Shown here: positions 33,099 through 43,672 of the stretch, piece by piece | Layout: every line of letters starts with the position of its first letter | How positions within the stretch are numbered: position 1 is the stretch's first letter | Origin: Paramarasmius palmivorus | Taxonomy: Eukaryota; Basidiomycota; Agaricomycetes; Agaricales; Marasmiaceae | Length of the DNA stretch: 64,000 bases | Assembly: GCA_037176845.1 (NCBI GenBank) | Contig: JAYKXP010000007.1 | Location: 620,001 to 684,000, forward strand | Reading direction: 5' to 3' | Translations under genes and position numbers: made by a program | Notes under the pieces: model-generated | Told to the model about the DNA's origin: nothing | Database searches by the model: none | Seen by the model: the letters and a program-made list of their open reading frames with translations, nothing else

Positions 33099-35188
33099 CT
33101 ATTTCCGCGTACTCTTCTTCCTCCCTTCACGAGCCCTCTCCTGCTCCCTCATCATCGCCTTCTGCTTCCTCGCGTCCATCATCATCTGTTTACCCACAGG
33201 TGAGAGCTCCGATGACGACGCTGGAGAAGGCGCCATCCCAGGCGGTGGGCGGAACGCTGCTGGCGTGACCGCAGTACGGAACAGCGCCCTTGATGAATTA
33301 GACCGTATCGGCGTAAATGGAAGATCTGGTTTCACAGATAGACCTAAATTATTTTCCTTCTGGACGTACTCCTTCAACACCGACCTCTTGTCCTTGCGAG
33401 GTGAAGGACACTTGGTAGTGTCGTGGGAGAGGACGGATGACGAGGATGAGGTACGGTGGAGTTTGCGGGGGTGCGAGATGGTGATGGGAGTTATTGGGTC
33501 TGTAGTGGCCGCCACTGAGTTCGAGCGGTCCAACAGAGTAGCACGGTGTTCCTTGAGGCTGGCATTGGAACGGCGCTTCTTAACCGAGCGCGGTCCTCGG
33601 GGGATGCGGGTCGGTGGTCTATTGTGTTCTGGGTTATTTGATGGGGTCGGTGCGGTGACGATAACTTTGGTAGGCAGAGTCATGATGACTTTCACCTTCC
33701 TGGCTTTTGCCAACTCTGGATCAGTGTTATCTGCTTCTGGTGCTTGAGAAACGGTGACCGTCGGTTGAGATCTGCCATTGTCATCTGCTCCGTGTATAGA
33801 AGCAAGGTCGAAAGGAGACGGTGCCCTAGAGCTCACGTATGAAGAAGGCCTAGTTTCTCTGCTGGGAGCAGGTTCATAAACGTCGAATGAAATGGCAGGT
33901 TTGCGGTGGTGTCCAGGGGTATCAGGAATGGAATGGGGTATAGGTGTCGCCGGAATAACAGAAGATGGTATACAAGCAAATTCAGAAGAAAGATCGGTTG
34001 AAAAACGGGAACGTAAAGGGCCTTCCGTAGAATCCTTATCGGAAGGAGAGCTGAATGCACTGGGCAAATCGGGGAGAGACCGGTCACAGTCTTCAGGCGC
34101 ACGAGATCGACGTCTTTCGGTGAGGAAGCCAAAGATCTGCGATGCGCGGCGTGGAGTCTTGGGATCATGATGATCGTGCTGGTATGGTGTTTTGTTGATA
34201 TGAGATACGTCGACATGGGAGGCCTCAGAGTTTACACTCAGTTCGACTTCCATGGAGGATATTGCTGGGTTTTCTATCAGACTGGAAGAGAGATCGTGGT
34301 CGGTAGAGAACGTAATGTCGTTACGATGATCGTTCAACAAATGATTGTTTGGGAAATGAGCGTCAAAGTTGTCTGGGGTTTGTAGTATAAGTGACGACGC
34401 GGACGATGCCATGCTGCTTCCTTCACTGTAAAAGATAGTTATTGTGGTGTTCAAACTTGGGTCAAATAAGCTTACCCAAGGTAGCGTTCTGCCCAAGAAA
34501 TGTCGCCTTCACCGTTGCTAGAATCCGGATCGTGGTGAGAGCTGGGTTCGCCGAGCAATTGGCGTAAGGTTGAACCGCTCCTCTTAGTCTGAGCACGTCC
34601 CTCTTTTGTTGGGCTATCGGAGAATGCCTTGGCTGGCAGATTGCCGTGCTCGTCATATAGGTCGAGCAGACTAGCAACGGAAGGATCTCTGCGCAAGCGA
34701 ATGAACTGGCTGCTTTCCGCAGCGCTGTCAATGTCCCGTTTGGGAGCCCGGGGAGTCGCAAGGGCATCCTGAGGTCCGGAATCGGTACGATTGCGCTGTT
34801 CTCGGGGATGAACCTTGACGTTGTATGTGCCTTTCCGCGAAATACTGGTACTAGCAAGGCTAGTAGTAGAAGCCCCAGGAGTGTTCAGGACATTGTCGAT
34901 AGGATGAGCTATCAGGGAGACTGTGTCAAGAACATTGTCATTCGTCAAAAGACGGGACTCACGAAGAGGGGGAAGAGAGGTGCAATCCATCTCAGCAACC
35001 ACGGCATAGCGAGTTGATGAAGAACGCAAGAGAAGATTAACGGCCACTTCTGTGTCGTCCTCGCGAGGGGCTTCTGGACGACAACCAACCTCGTCGACAG
35101 GAACATTGTGGACGATCTCTGACCGTTTCTTCTTGTTCTTCTTGCTGCTCTTGCTGCCAATTGAGAGAATACGCTTGAAGAAACCCAT
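33099..35188 (-). CDS. Uncharacterised basic, disordered fungal protein
   Basis: Two exons, 35188-34476 and 34425-33099, code for 679 residues. The first residues MGFFKRILSIGSKSSKKNKKK are basic and amphipathic and carry a glycine at position 2. That would allow N-terminal acylation, although MGFFK is not a firm myristoylation site. The rest is rich in Ser, Pro, Thr and Arg, with proline-directed sites such as KTPRR, LPFTPIRS, GPRSVKKRR and SPSDK, compatible with phosphorylation by cyclin-dependent or MAP kinases. A KQMMMDARKQKAMMREQERAREGRK helix closes the protein. I do not recognise a folded domain; the family seems restricted to basidiomycetes. An antisense frame of 242 residues over the 3' half is a shadow of this biased composition. 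Confidence 0.75.
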
Positions 35189-35681
35189 ATTTCTTGGATA
35201 TTGTCGTTACTGGTCGTGGTTTCTCGTGAAGAAGGACAGAGCGATGTGTCTCGCAAGTCTCTTGTCGTCGTTGTTGGAAGTCGAACGGTGGGAAAACCGC
35301 ACCTTTCTGGAAGATACTTAAGCGCGCACGGTACTCGGACCTGGTCATGTGGTCGTGATGGCATGCACAGCCTTATCACTTCAGCGCTTCGGCCTCTAAC
35401 TTTAAGCGCTAAGCTCTAAGCTCTAAGCCTGACTCCTGACAGCAAACGTTCAGACCGGTACCTTACGCTGCACAAGAAGCCCTATGATTCAATCCTCAAC
35501 CTAGTGAATATAATCTACTTGTAATGACCAAAAACCCAGATATATGAAGCCGAACCAGATATCAAAGAAAACATCTCCGGACTCATGTCCCAATAACCTA
35601 TGGAATCCTAAATTTTAGCGTCTATATATCAATCCTGTAACCTTTAGCCCCAGTCAGATCCAAAACCCATGACCCAAAATT
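35189..35681. other. Spacer between two minus-strand genes
   Basis: About 490 bases serve as promoter of the preceding minus-strand gene and 3' region of xylulokinase. It has a small direct repeat, AAGCTCT in tandem, near 35410-35425. No gene is seen. Confidence 0.5.
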
Positions 35682-37539
35682 CTAAGCATTCTGTGCAGCC
35701 CAAGAACGAACGACATCCTCCTCGCAAGATCGGTATGGCTCAACCAATCCCTCATAAACCTCTGGAGACAACTTGGGCTCAGCCACGCACTTGAAACCCA
35801 TCGGCCCACTTCCACTCTCCGCACTCATTTCTTCAAACGAACCATACTCATTCCCATTCTGTCTCCACCAAGCAAACTTGGCTAAGAGCGCACCACCCAT
35901 ACCTGCTGCTTCCTTTGTTGCACTGATGTAGACCTTCATGTTGAAGAGATCAGCCGCGAGCTGACGAATAGTCTGGTTGGCCGACGAGCCACCTGTGATC
36001 ACTAGACGCTGCAGGGGAGGCGCATCAGGAGGAAGAATCGCAGCGATACGCGACTTGATGGAAAGGAACTGCGACTCCAAAATCATCCTTGGATGCGCAT
36101 CACGAGGAACGTTGCTCTCGTCCACTTCTATCGGGGCACCCGTAGATGTGTTGAAGAAGAAGTTTCCCTTGATACCAGGGGGGATAATCTCGGGCAGAGG
36201 GAAATAGATTCCCAAGTAACCATCAGTGCCCGGCTGAGTTGATTCGATAAGGGTATTGTATTTACCCCAATCCTTCTCCGCATACTCATCTCGGACCTGT
36301 TCCCGAGCGAGAGCACCATTCTTATAGCAAAGCATAGCGATGGTGGCGTCAGGAGGTGAGGTCGGGTGAGAGAGAAGATGAGAAGTCGTGAAACGTTTAG
36401 GTGGAGTATCAGCGGGAGGAATAGACAACAAGAAAGTCGTAGATGTTCCGAGAGACAGAAGGGCATCACCTGGGAAGGACAGCGCGACGACGGTGGCTGG
36501 GTTGTCACCCGTAAATGGTGCAATGATACACTCTGTAATAGATTCGGTGTCAATAAAGGTCGAGACAAGGCAATTTCCGCAACTTCCACAGACCTGGGCT
36601 AAATCCATATCGCTCCACCCACCAGCGATTGATGTTCCCCAAGGAAGTACCACCGGCCACCGGCTCTGGGCCAAGTTTCGACCCAAGTTCCGGTCCGCCA
36701 CAGATGTTCAACAATCTGTCATCCCACTTGCAGGTCAACACGTCCATCAAGTTCATTCCGCTTGCATCCGATATTTCTATCGGTGCGATTTCGCCGAGAA
36801 ACAATGAAGGAATGAAGGAAGAAACGAGGGAAATACGGGATGTAGCTGCGTACACCTCCGGGAACAAGCGGCGAATCTGAATTGGAAAAAAAAAAAAAAA
36901 AGAAGTCGAAGCGTTTGGTTAATTATCCTTCTGTGATGAACGAGGAATATCCGGAAGACTCACCCTAGCAATCTGAGTACCAGTGAAGCGATGATACGCG
37001 CGACTACCAGAGATATCCGCTAGAGCTTGAGGTCCTCCAATGGCTTCTTCTATTTCATGACATTCCCTCGTTGTAGAAGAGTCTTGCCAGATGGGCGCCT
37101 TTTGGTACGAGAACGCCGGCGACAACTGTGAAGACAAGTTCTTCGACGCATCGAGGGATCCCAGAAGCTTTTCAGCTTGGTCAGACCAGTACACAGATCC
37201 GTGTTGCTATTGACGTCGACTGGTGAGAAATCTTGTAGCTAGACTGAGAAAAAAAGGACATACTTGGCCTGCCCCGGATATCGCAGCAATAGACGAAAAA
37301 TCGACACCAGCTTTTTTCATTCTCTCCATCAACAAATCGAACGCATCAAGCCACATTGCGACGGGAGAAGTGACCTCTCCTTCGTCGGGGCCCTTGATTG
37401 CACCGTTCACTGTCCCGTAACTCGGGAGATCATTGTCAAAGTGAACAGCCGACTCATGCGCTATCGACGTGTCTTCGTTGACGAGGACGGCCTTGAGCTG
37501 CTGGGTCGATAAATCGAATCCAAGGAATAGAGGTGCCAT
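35682..37539 (-). CDS. Xylulokinase (FGGY sugar kinase)
   Basis: Cytosolic kinase that phosphorylates D-xylulose to xylulose 5-phosphate, feeding pentoses into the pentose phosphate pathway. The N-terminal FGGY domain starts [19 protein letters not shown]. It carries AAISGAGQ, the QHGSVYW junction across an intron, and [13 protein letters not shown] substrate residues ([14 protein letters not shown]). [16 protein letters not shown] and [20 protein letters not shown] are also typical. The C-terminal domain shows [52 protein letters not shown] and the adenosine motif [22 protein letters not shown]. Four or five introns are present. One has a run of 16 T just before its acceptor on the coding strand (36886-36901 as A). 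The last exon ends SWAAQNA. The gene looks intact. Confidence 0.93.
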
Positions 37540-38123
37540 TGGGGGTGAAGGGGAAGGAAATGGAGGAATCTCGGGGTCATCATTGTTGGGTCTAAGGGTT
37601 TTTATAAGTCAGAGTCCGGGAAACGGCAAATGACTTTACGGAACTTGCAGGAACTTGTCTAAATTTTTGTGGTGACAAACCGTACAAAAACCGTATTTCT
37701 GTGCAACAAGTATCAGCTGAGTGTGGAGTAACCGTGCGTTGTCTACCCGTCCACTGCGGTTGCCCCTCGCGGATATCCGCCTCTGCCACTTTGGCGATGG
37801 TACAACTTGATTCTCATTGAAAATCTATCGACTCTTGTAACTTTAAAAGAAAGAAATTGCAGCATCAAATATCTCCAAGAAGGTGCAGGGAAAGAAGGAA
37901 AGAAACAACATGAAGATGTAAGAAAAAGATCAGAAGAAAGAAATGTGCCTCTGAAAAGAAGTGGAAAACGGTCATAATAAAACGGCGGAGACTATAAGTA
38001 CTCGACAGCAAAGCGATATACGGTAAAGACAGGCTGAGATTACAGACATTCGCAATCAATACACGCCGACCCGGCATCTTCTACTTTTAATACTCCTACA
38101 CAGGGAGCCTAAGCCAGCAAATC
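37540..38123. other. Spacer upstream of xylulokinase
   Basis: About 580 bases hold the xylulokinase promoter and the 3' end of the R3H gene. No gene is supported. Confidence 0.5.
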
Positions 38124-41086
38124 CTATGATAAACCAGCTGGAGGCTGAGATGATGACGAAGTCTGGTTAACAGGGTCGGTCATCTCCCCGCCCATCGACA
38201 TCGAGCGGAACTGCTCGGTGAGTTGAACATCAGCTACCGGAGGCATGCTATCCCTTGGCATCTGCTGCTGTTGAGGAGGTCGACCGCTATAACTTTGCAC
38301 ATTGGGTGCTCCTCCTCTTCTTGTCCCCTTCGCATTGGTATTCGAATTGGGGTTGAAAAGCTCGGCTGCTTTTGGTGGAGGCCTTTCAAATTCCTCCGGT
38401 CTAGTCATCGAATTGTTATTCGGACTCTGCACACCAGGGACTTGATGATGATGAACCACATTCCCTTGCGTACTCGGAGGCGTCATCAACAGCGAACGTG
38501 AAGAGTTCGTCCAAGCACCTCCAGGAGCGGCAGGTGCGCGCTTCTCTGGTGTCGCCACTGATGTGAGTGGAGGAAAGTCGTTTGGCTGGAGTGCTGCTGG
38601 CATCGGATCTTGTAACGTCCGAGGTCGAGACTGAGAGGAGCCTGCACCACCGTTGAGATTCCTAGGAGGTGATATCGGTGACATATTTCGCGAGTTATTG
38701 TCGTGGTGCCGATTAGTGGCATGTAATGTTGGGTCGGGCTTCAGTCCCACTGCCCAGTCTGGCCGAGGAGGTAGTGGATGCTGAGATGATGTAGACGTGT
38801 ATGTACGCCGTGATGAGGAAGAAGTCGAAGACTACAGATGTCACCGATTAGATAGCTGAGGATGGCTGAGTGACAGATATTACTCAAAAAATACTCACTG
38901 TTTGTGAAGCGGCTTCATCTCCATTAGACGACTGACGATACTGGCCTGAGCTACCAGTACTCGCATTAGACATCTTCCGCATCGAGTGGGTCAATCTCGG
39001 ACCAACAGCATCTCCATTGACACTCGATGCTGAAGAGCTGTTCCCGCTGCCCATTGGTAAACCATGTCCACTAATCCCAGGTCCGTAACTCCAAACACTC
39101 CTCGGAGCGGGTGCCCCACCACGAGTCTTCTCCGTTCCGTTAGGCTGGCTCCGGTTGTTATTATGTCGACCATTAAACCCGTTTCCGCCTCTGGCTTGTT
39201 GTGCAGTATGATCCCCCATGTAACCACCGTGGTTACTGTTACCAGCCATTGAACCGTTCACGATTCTGGTATCGTCGTAGAACTGTGGCCCTGGCGGATG
39301 CATAGTATGCCCAGGCGGCGGTGTATAGTAACCAGGCATCGGGTAGCCATAGCCTTGTGGATGCGGCATGTACGCAGGGTACTGGGGTGGCTGGTTAGCG
39401 GTTTGGTTGCTAGAGTTCTGTGGCGACATCGGAGGAGGCGGATGCATCGGGTTCTGGTTTTGGGGATGAGGCCACACATACGGCTGACCGTACATCATCT
39501 GAGGAGGCGGAGGTGGTGGCGAAGGATACATTTCAGGCGACGCAGATGGATCAGAGGAGTTTTGAGAAGGTGGAGGTAAATGTCCATATGGATATGGGTA
39601 ATAACCATATGGCGCATAAGCAGGATTCGGAGGCTGCGGAGGAGGTGGATAAGGGTACATGATTGGTCCAGGAGGATATGCACCAGGTGAAGTATGTTGT
39701 TGTGAAGGATCGTACGACTGTCCTGAAGAGGACGGGTCGTACAGTAGAGACGGATATGTGACCGATGAAGAAGGTGACGGCGCTCGCGAGTTCCGCGAGC
39801 TACCTGAGCCGTTCGTGTAGGTGTTCCTTGTTGAACGAGAGACTGAGGACGCAGACGCATTCCCAGAACGACGTGTGTCTCTCCTTGTATACGAAGGACC
39901 CGAACGTTCGCTCTCTGTCGCTAAAGAGCTAGCAGAGTCGTCGATGTCACCAGTGCTGCTCGCTGACGTGGGGGCCGAACTAAGGCTGAGCGTTGAAGAA
40001 CTTGCGCTCATGTCCTTTTCCTTTTCCTTTCCCTTCTCGTCAAAGTCCATGAATATCCGTGAACGAGCTTCTTGGTATGCTGCTTCACGTTCTTCGATTG
40101 TCATCCTCTTTTTGTTGCTGCCACCTGCTACACTGCTACGGCCACCCAAACTCCCTGCTTCAGAGGGTTCCACATCAGATAAGTCTGCCTCTTCGCCCGT
40201 TACAGAGCCGGCCTGTGAGCGAGGCTTGACTCTGCGATCCTGCTGGGTACGTCGCATGATCTTGAACGTGGGTTGTGGGGTTGGTTCAGGTGGTACCAGG
40301 TCGGCAATTCTCCTCTCTGGTCTGAAAGGAGAAAAAGAAGGCCAAACATAAACGAACGAGCCAACAGTCACTCAAAGACACAACTCACATGCGACATTCA
40401 GACGAGAAAACCAACGAGATGTTTTTGGTAAGTTGGTCTGTGTCTGCTGTGAGCTTGTAATAAGCAGAGCAGCGATGGATAAGGAGTCTCTGATAAGTTG
40501 TCGATGGCGGTGCTAATTCAACTCGATTTCTAGTAGGGTAATAATGAGAAGCAAGTCAGGGCAAAGGGCGTAAAATGACGGTTACAAGCCATACCTTCGA
40601 TCATGAATCATGCTTTCCATAGTCTCTCCCAACTTGAGCACGTACAAACGGTCCTTGCTCTTGAGGGCTTCGACTATTTGTGGGTCGACATCAGGCGGTA
40701 TACCTAGAAGCGCCAAAGGATTGCTGTGGTCCCCATTCTGGCTCTGAATACCAATGAGGGATGATGTGGGTGATGATGAACGGATAGCATCGAACGAGGG
40801 TGGTGGTGAATCTGAGCTTGCGACTGAAGGTGAAGCAACGAGGCTTGTCGTGCTCGAGTTGGTAGTATAGGTGTCGGTCATTATGAGGTTTGCTGGAGGT
40901 GAAGGTATGCGAGAACTTGGTTCCGATGAAGCAGATGATTGTGAAGCAGGCTGAGGAGAAGATAGACTTGGAGTTTGCTGGCCTATATAAGAATTCCGGG
41001 GAAAACAGGTGAATTTAGAGGATACAGCCTTTGAGCGATGTTCCTGAACCTGGTCAGAATCGAGTATAGCACTCACCAAACGACAT
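38124..41086 (-). CDS. R3H-SUZ domain RNA-binding protein
   Basis: Cytoplasmic RNA-binding protein. Exon 1 (from 41086) codes only for MSFG-; the next gives a Ser/Pro-rich head. The R3H domain begins near residue 115 (DRLYVLKLGETMESMIHDRR). Across an intron it continues with VELAPPSTTYQRLLIHRCSAYYKLTAD, where RLLIH is the R-x3-H signature, and LVFSSECR. The SUZ domain follows: PTFKIMRRTQQDRR then MTIEEREAAYQEARSRIFMDF. The long remainder is disordered, first Ser-rich, then Pro/Tyr/Gln/Met-rich (YPYPPPPQPPNPAYAPYGYY type), ending QTSSSSQPPAGLS. The prion-like tail suggests partition into mRNP granules, but that is inference. R3H-SUZ proteins of animals (Encore, ARPP21) bind mRNA. The ATG is supported by the reading frame through the first intron (MSFG-QQTPS). 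Confidence 0.9.
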
Positions 41087-41386
41087 GGCGAACGAGGAGA
41101 AACAGTTTTTAAGAATTCTTCAGCAAATGCTCGAGACGCAGCGCCCTTCACCGGGGCGCAGCAGACGACATATCAGCCAAGGCGACGATTGATGAGGGCA
41201 AAAAGTGAAAACAGGCAAACGGGCACCTATTTGCCTTCCCCATCGTGGGAGTTTACTTACTCACCCCTTTTACGTCTAAAGTAGCAAGAATTCTAGTATA
41301 AATGTCTCCTTGTACTACTTGTATCCAGTAGTAGCGGTATCGTACACATCTATCTACATAAATCTCTTCCGAGCTTAGTGGGTATT
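41087..41386. other. Spacer between R3H gene and amino acid transporter
   Basis: About 300 bases hold the R3H promoter and the 3' region of the transporter. No gene is seen. Confidence 0.5.
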
Positions 41387-43419
41387 CTAACGCTTCGCCA
41401 CAGTGTATATGTTGAATCCTAGGCTGTTAACAGCAAATCCAGTCAGCAGGCGCCCGAATCTGTCCAGGGTCTGACTCACCAGAATACAAAGATGCACGCG
41501 CCATAGAGTGCCAATGCAATAGCGCCTATTCTGGTTGTTTTGGCGGTTGGGTCATTCCGAAAGAGCTGTAAAGACAATGATTAGAGAGATACACATACAC
41601 ACATGTCGGCATCTCACCTTCCAGTAGAACAATCCAGGCAAGATGAATGAGATGGTCGTAGAGCCAGTTGACCCAACAAATGCCAAAACTATACGCGGCT
41701 AGTCAGCGACAAAAACCCAGGAGCAGGAGCGGAATTTACACACCCATTCGCAAATCGTTCACAAAAAATGCGATAGCAAAGCCACTCGCAACAATTCCTA
41801 GCGTCAGTACCATATGCTTGAATGGCGACATGTCGGCGCTAGCATGATCGAGATCTTCAACATCATCGCCCTCGTCCTCGTCTTCTCCCGTCTTTGGCGG
41901 TGGGTTCACATGCCCGAGATGGAAAACCTTGTCTAGGCAATTCCTGCAAGGATGTACTTGTAGTGGATAAGAAAACAGCACAAGGACGACAATGGCCAGC
42001 TGTCCAACCGCAACGAATACTGACGTGGACGGGTACATGGCAATGATGTTGTCCCCGACATTAGATCCAAATGTGAGGTATCCAAAGACCCCGATGATTT
42101 CATATGTCAATACAGCCGCTCCAATAGAGCTACCGACCACCTTGTTCATTCGTGACTGAGTGTTACCCTGAATTTCGTTATAAATCGGAAACAGCTGTCG
42201 AACACGTCAGTGTGACTTTTATGAGTCGTGGTAACAGAAAATGCCTCACGTTCTGAGCACAGGTGAATGCAAACACTTGTACAGGGAACGTGGCCACAAA
42301 GTTGGGCGTGAAATGAATCAGATAAATCTCGCCGCGTGGGGGCATGTTCTTCAATGGCCAAAAGTAGCACCGTATGACGATGACGACAAGGTAAGCTTTT
42401 GGTATGAAAGTTAGTTTCTAATGATTATTTATTGATCGATTCGAGCTCACCAACAGAGAATAGAGCGACATAGCTTGTATGCCTCAGACTATCCAGTCGA
42501 CGAAGTAACGCTAGCGGTAAGAGAATGATCATGAACGCTGTCACCCAGAGACGGCCAGAAAGCGCCCACTCAGGAGGGTCGATTCCGGATGGCGTCAAGT
42601 CGTGGTATAACGAGGCAACGACGTTGGGCATAAGGCTCTTGATGATTATCAAGTAACTGCAAACAATGCTCAGCTAACCTTACAAAGAACGTAGAAAGGT
42701 CTACCTGATAGAAACACCGAAGCACTTGATAGCAATGGCTGCATCAAAAAACACAGCCGCCTTGGGAAAGGTGAGCTCTGCAACCGCAAAGAACGAAGAC
42801 CGACGATGTTTGGTCTTCGCTGCACAGAGGGAAAGCAGGTGAAGGCCAAAAGCAGCCACCGAACCGGAGAATACGCATGTTATGATCCCGGGAATAATAC
42901 CTGCTGAAGCTAAAGCCTAAAATGCATCGGGTCATGTCAAGTTCATTTGACGCGGAACAAGAAACTGCGTACGAGGGGAAACGTTAACATGCCTATACAA
43001 CGAGGTGAGTCTCCACAGAGTTCTACCAGCTAATGAAAGCACGTACCACTGCCAATGATAGTATTTGCCAGATTGCTTATACAACTAACAATCGTAGCAT
43101 GACCATCCGGCTTGCTAACACGTTTAACAGTCGCATCTCTATCTCCTCCCAACAGCGCAGCATCCTCACTCTCTCTATTCTCCTGCTCTACGTGCGAATG
43201 CGACTCTGCAGCACCATAAGGCTGAGTCATCTCGAACTCTTCCTGGTCGGAATTGGGATCCGAATGTAAAGAATGAAACTGGTGACGATTCCGTGGGGAT
43301 CCAGAGGGTGAAAGTAAGATAGAAGTATGTGAGGAAGATGGAGCAAAAGAGCGTGGAGTCGGTTTGTTGCCCAGATTTGTAGAACTGCCGTTTCTGTTAG
43401 TAATGAAACTGGCAGGCAA
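41387..43419 (-). CDS. Vacuolar amino acid transporter, AAAP family (AVT5/6-like)
   Basis: Eleven-helix amino acid/proton transporter of the kind that exports amino acids from the vacuole. A Ser/Asn-rich cytoplasmic head (to about 43130) precedes ATIVSCISNLANTIIGSG and MLTFPLALASAGIIPGI, the helix 1 signature. Later segments include AVFFDAAIAIKCFGVSISYLIIIKSLMP, LFPIYNEIQGNTQSRMNKVV, YEIIGVFGYLTFGSNVGDNII and YPLQVHPCRNCLDKV. A long acidic loop, PPPKTGEDEDEGDDVED, follows. The C-terminal helices lead to LGFNIYTVAKR before TAG (41387-41389). Many introns of about 55 bases break the gene. The 5' end is uncertain: no in-frame ATG lies just upstream of the head, an ATG at 43463-43465 overlaps a GTAAGT donor, and the first plain in-frame ATG is at 43230. 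The head may therefore be extended by an exon I could not place. Confidence 0.85.
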
Positions 43420-43672
43420 GAGGCAAGGCTCAAAGGAGAGAGATTAGGCACGCGACGACTTACATGTTATCTCGAATTTCCAAAAGTAGTCAAAGTTCCG
43501 CGGCCCCTTGAGAACAGGAGCTGCTGCAGAGATACCGCTAGCGACGAGGAATATTAGACGAGGAAATTGTGAGGGGAGAGCTGGGGAGAGTACAGGATGA
43601 TGGTGGTCAGGGTAAAGTGCCGGAAAAATAATTTGCTGGCTGAAAGATTCGGAACGTAGAGGGCAGGCTCAC

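Noticed and set aside
33019..33747. A 242-residue open frame on the plus strand
   Set aside because: It lies antisense to the second exon of the basic low-complexity gene at 33099-35188. Its sequence is the reflection of Ser/Pro/Arg-rich codons and shows no domain or splice support.
35380..35430. AAGCTCT repeats as a possible telomere-like tract
   Set aside because: Only about two units are present and they do not match the TTAGGG-type fungal telomere repeat.
39821..40351. A 176-residue open frame on the plus strand
   Set aside because: It is antisense to the SUZ part of the R3H gene, where the minus-strand frame has clear family motifs.
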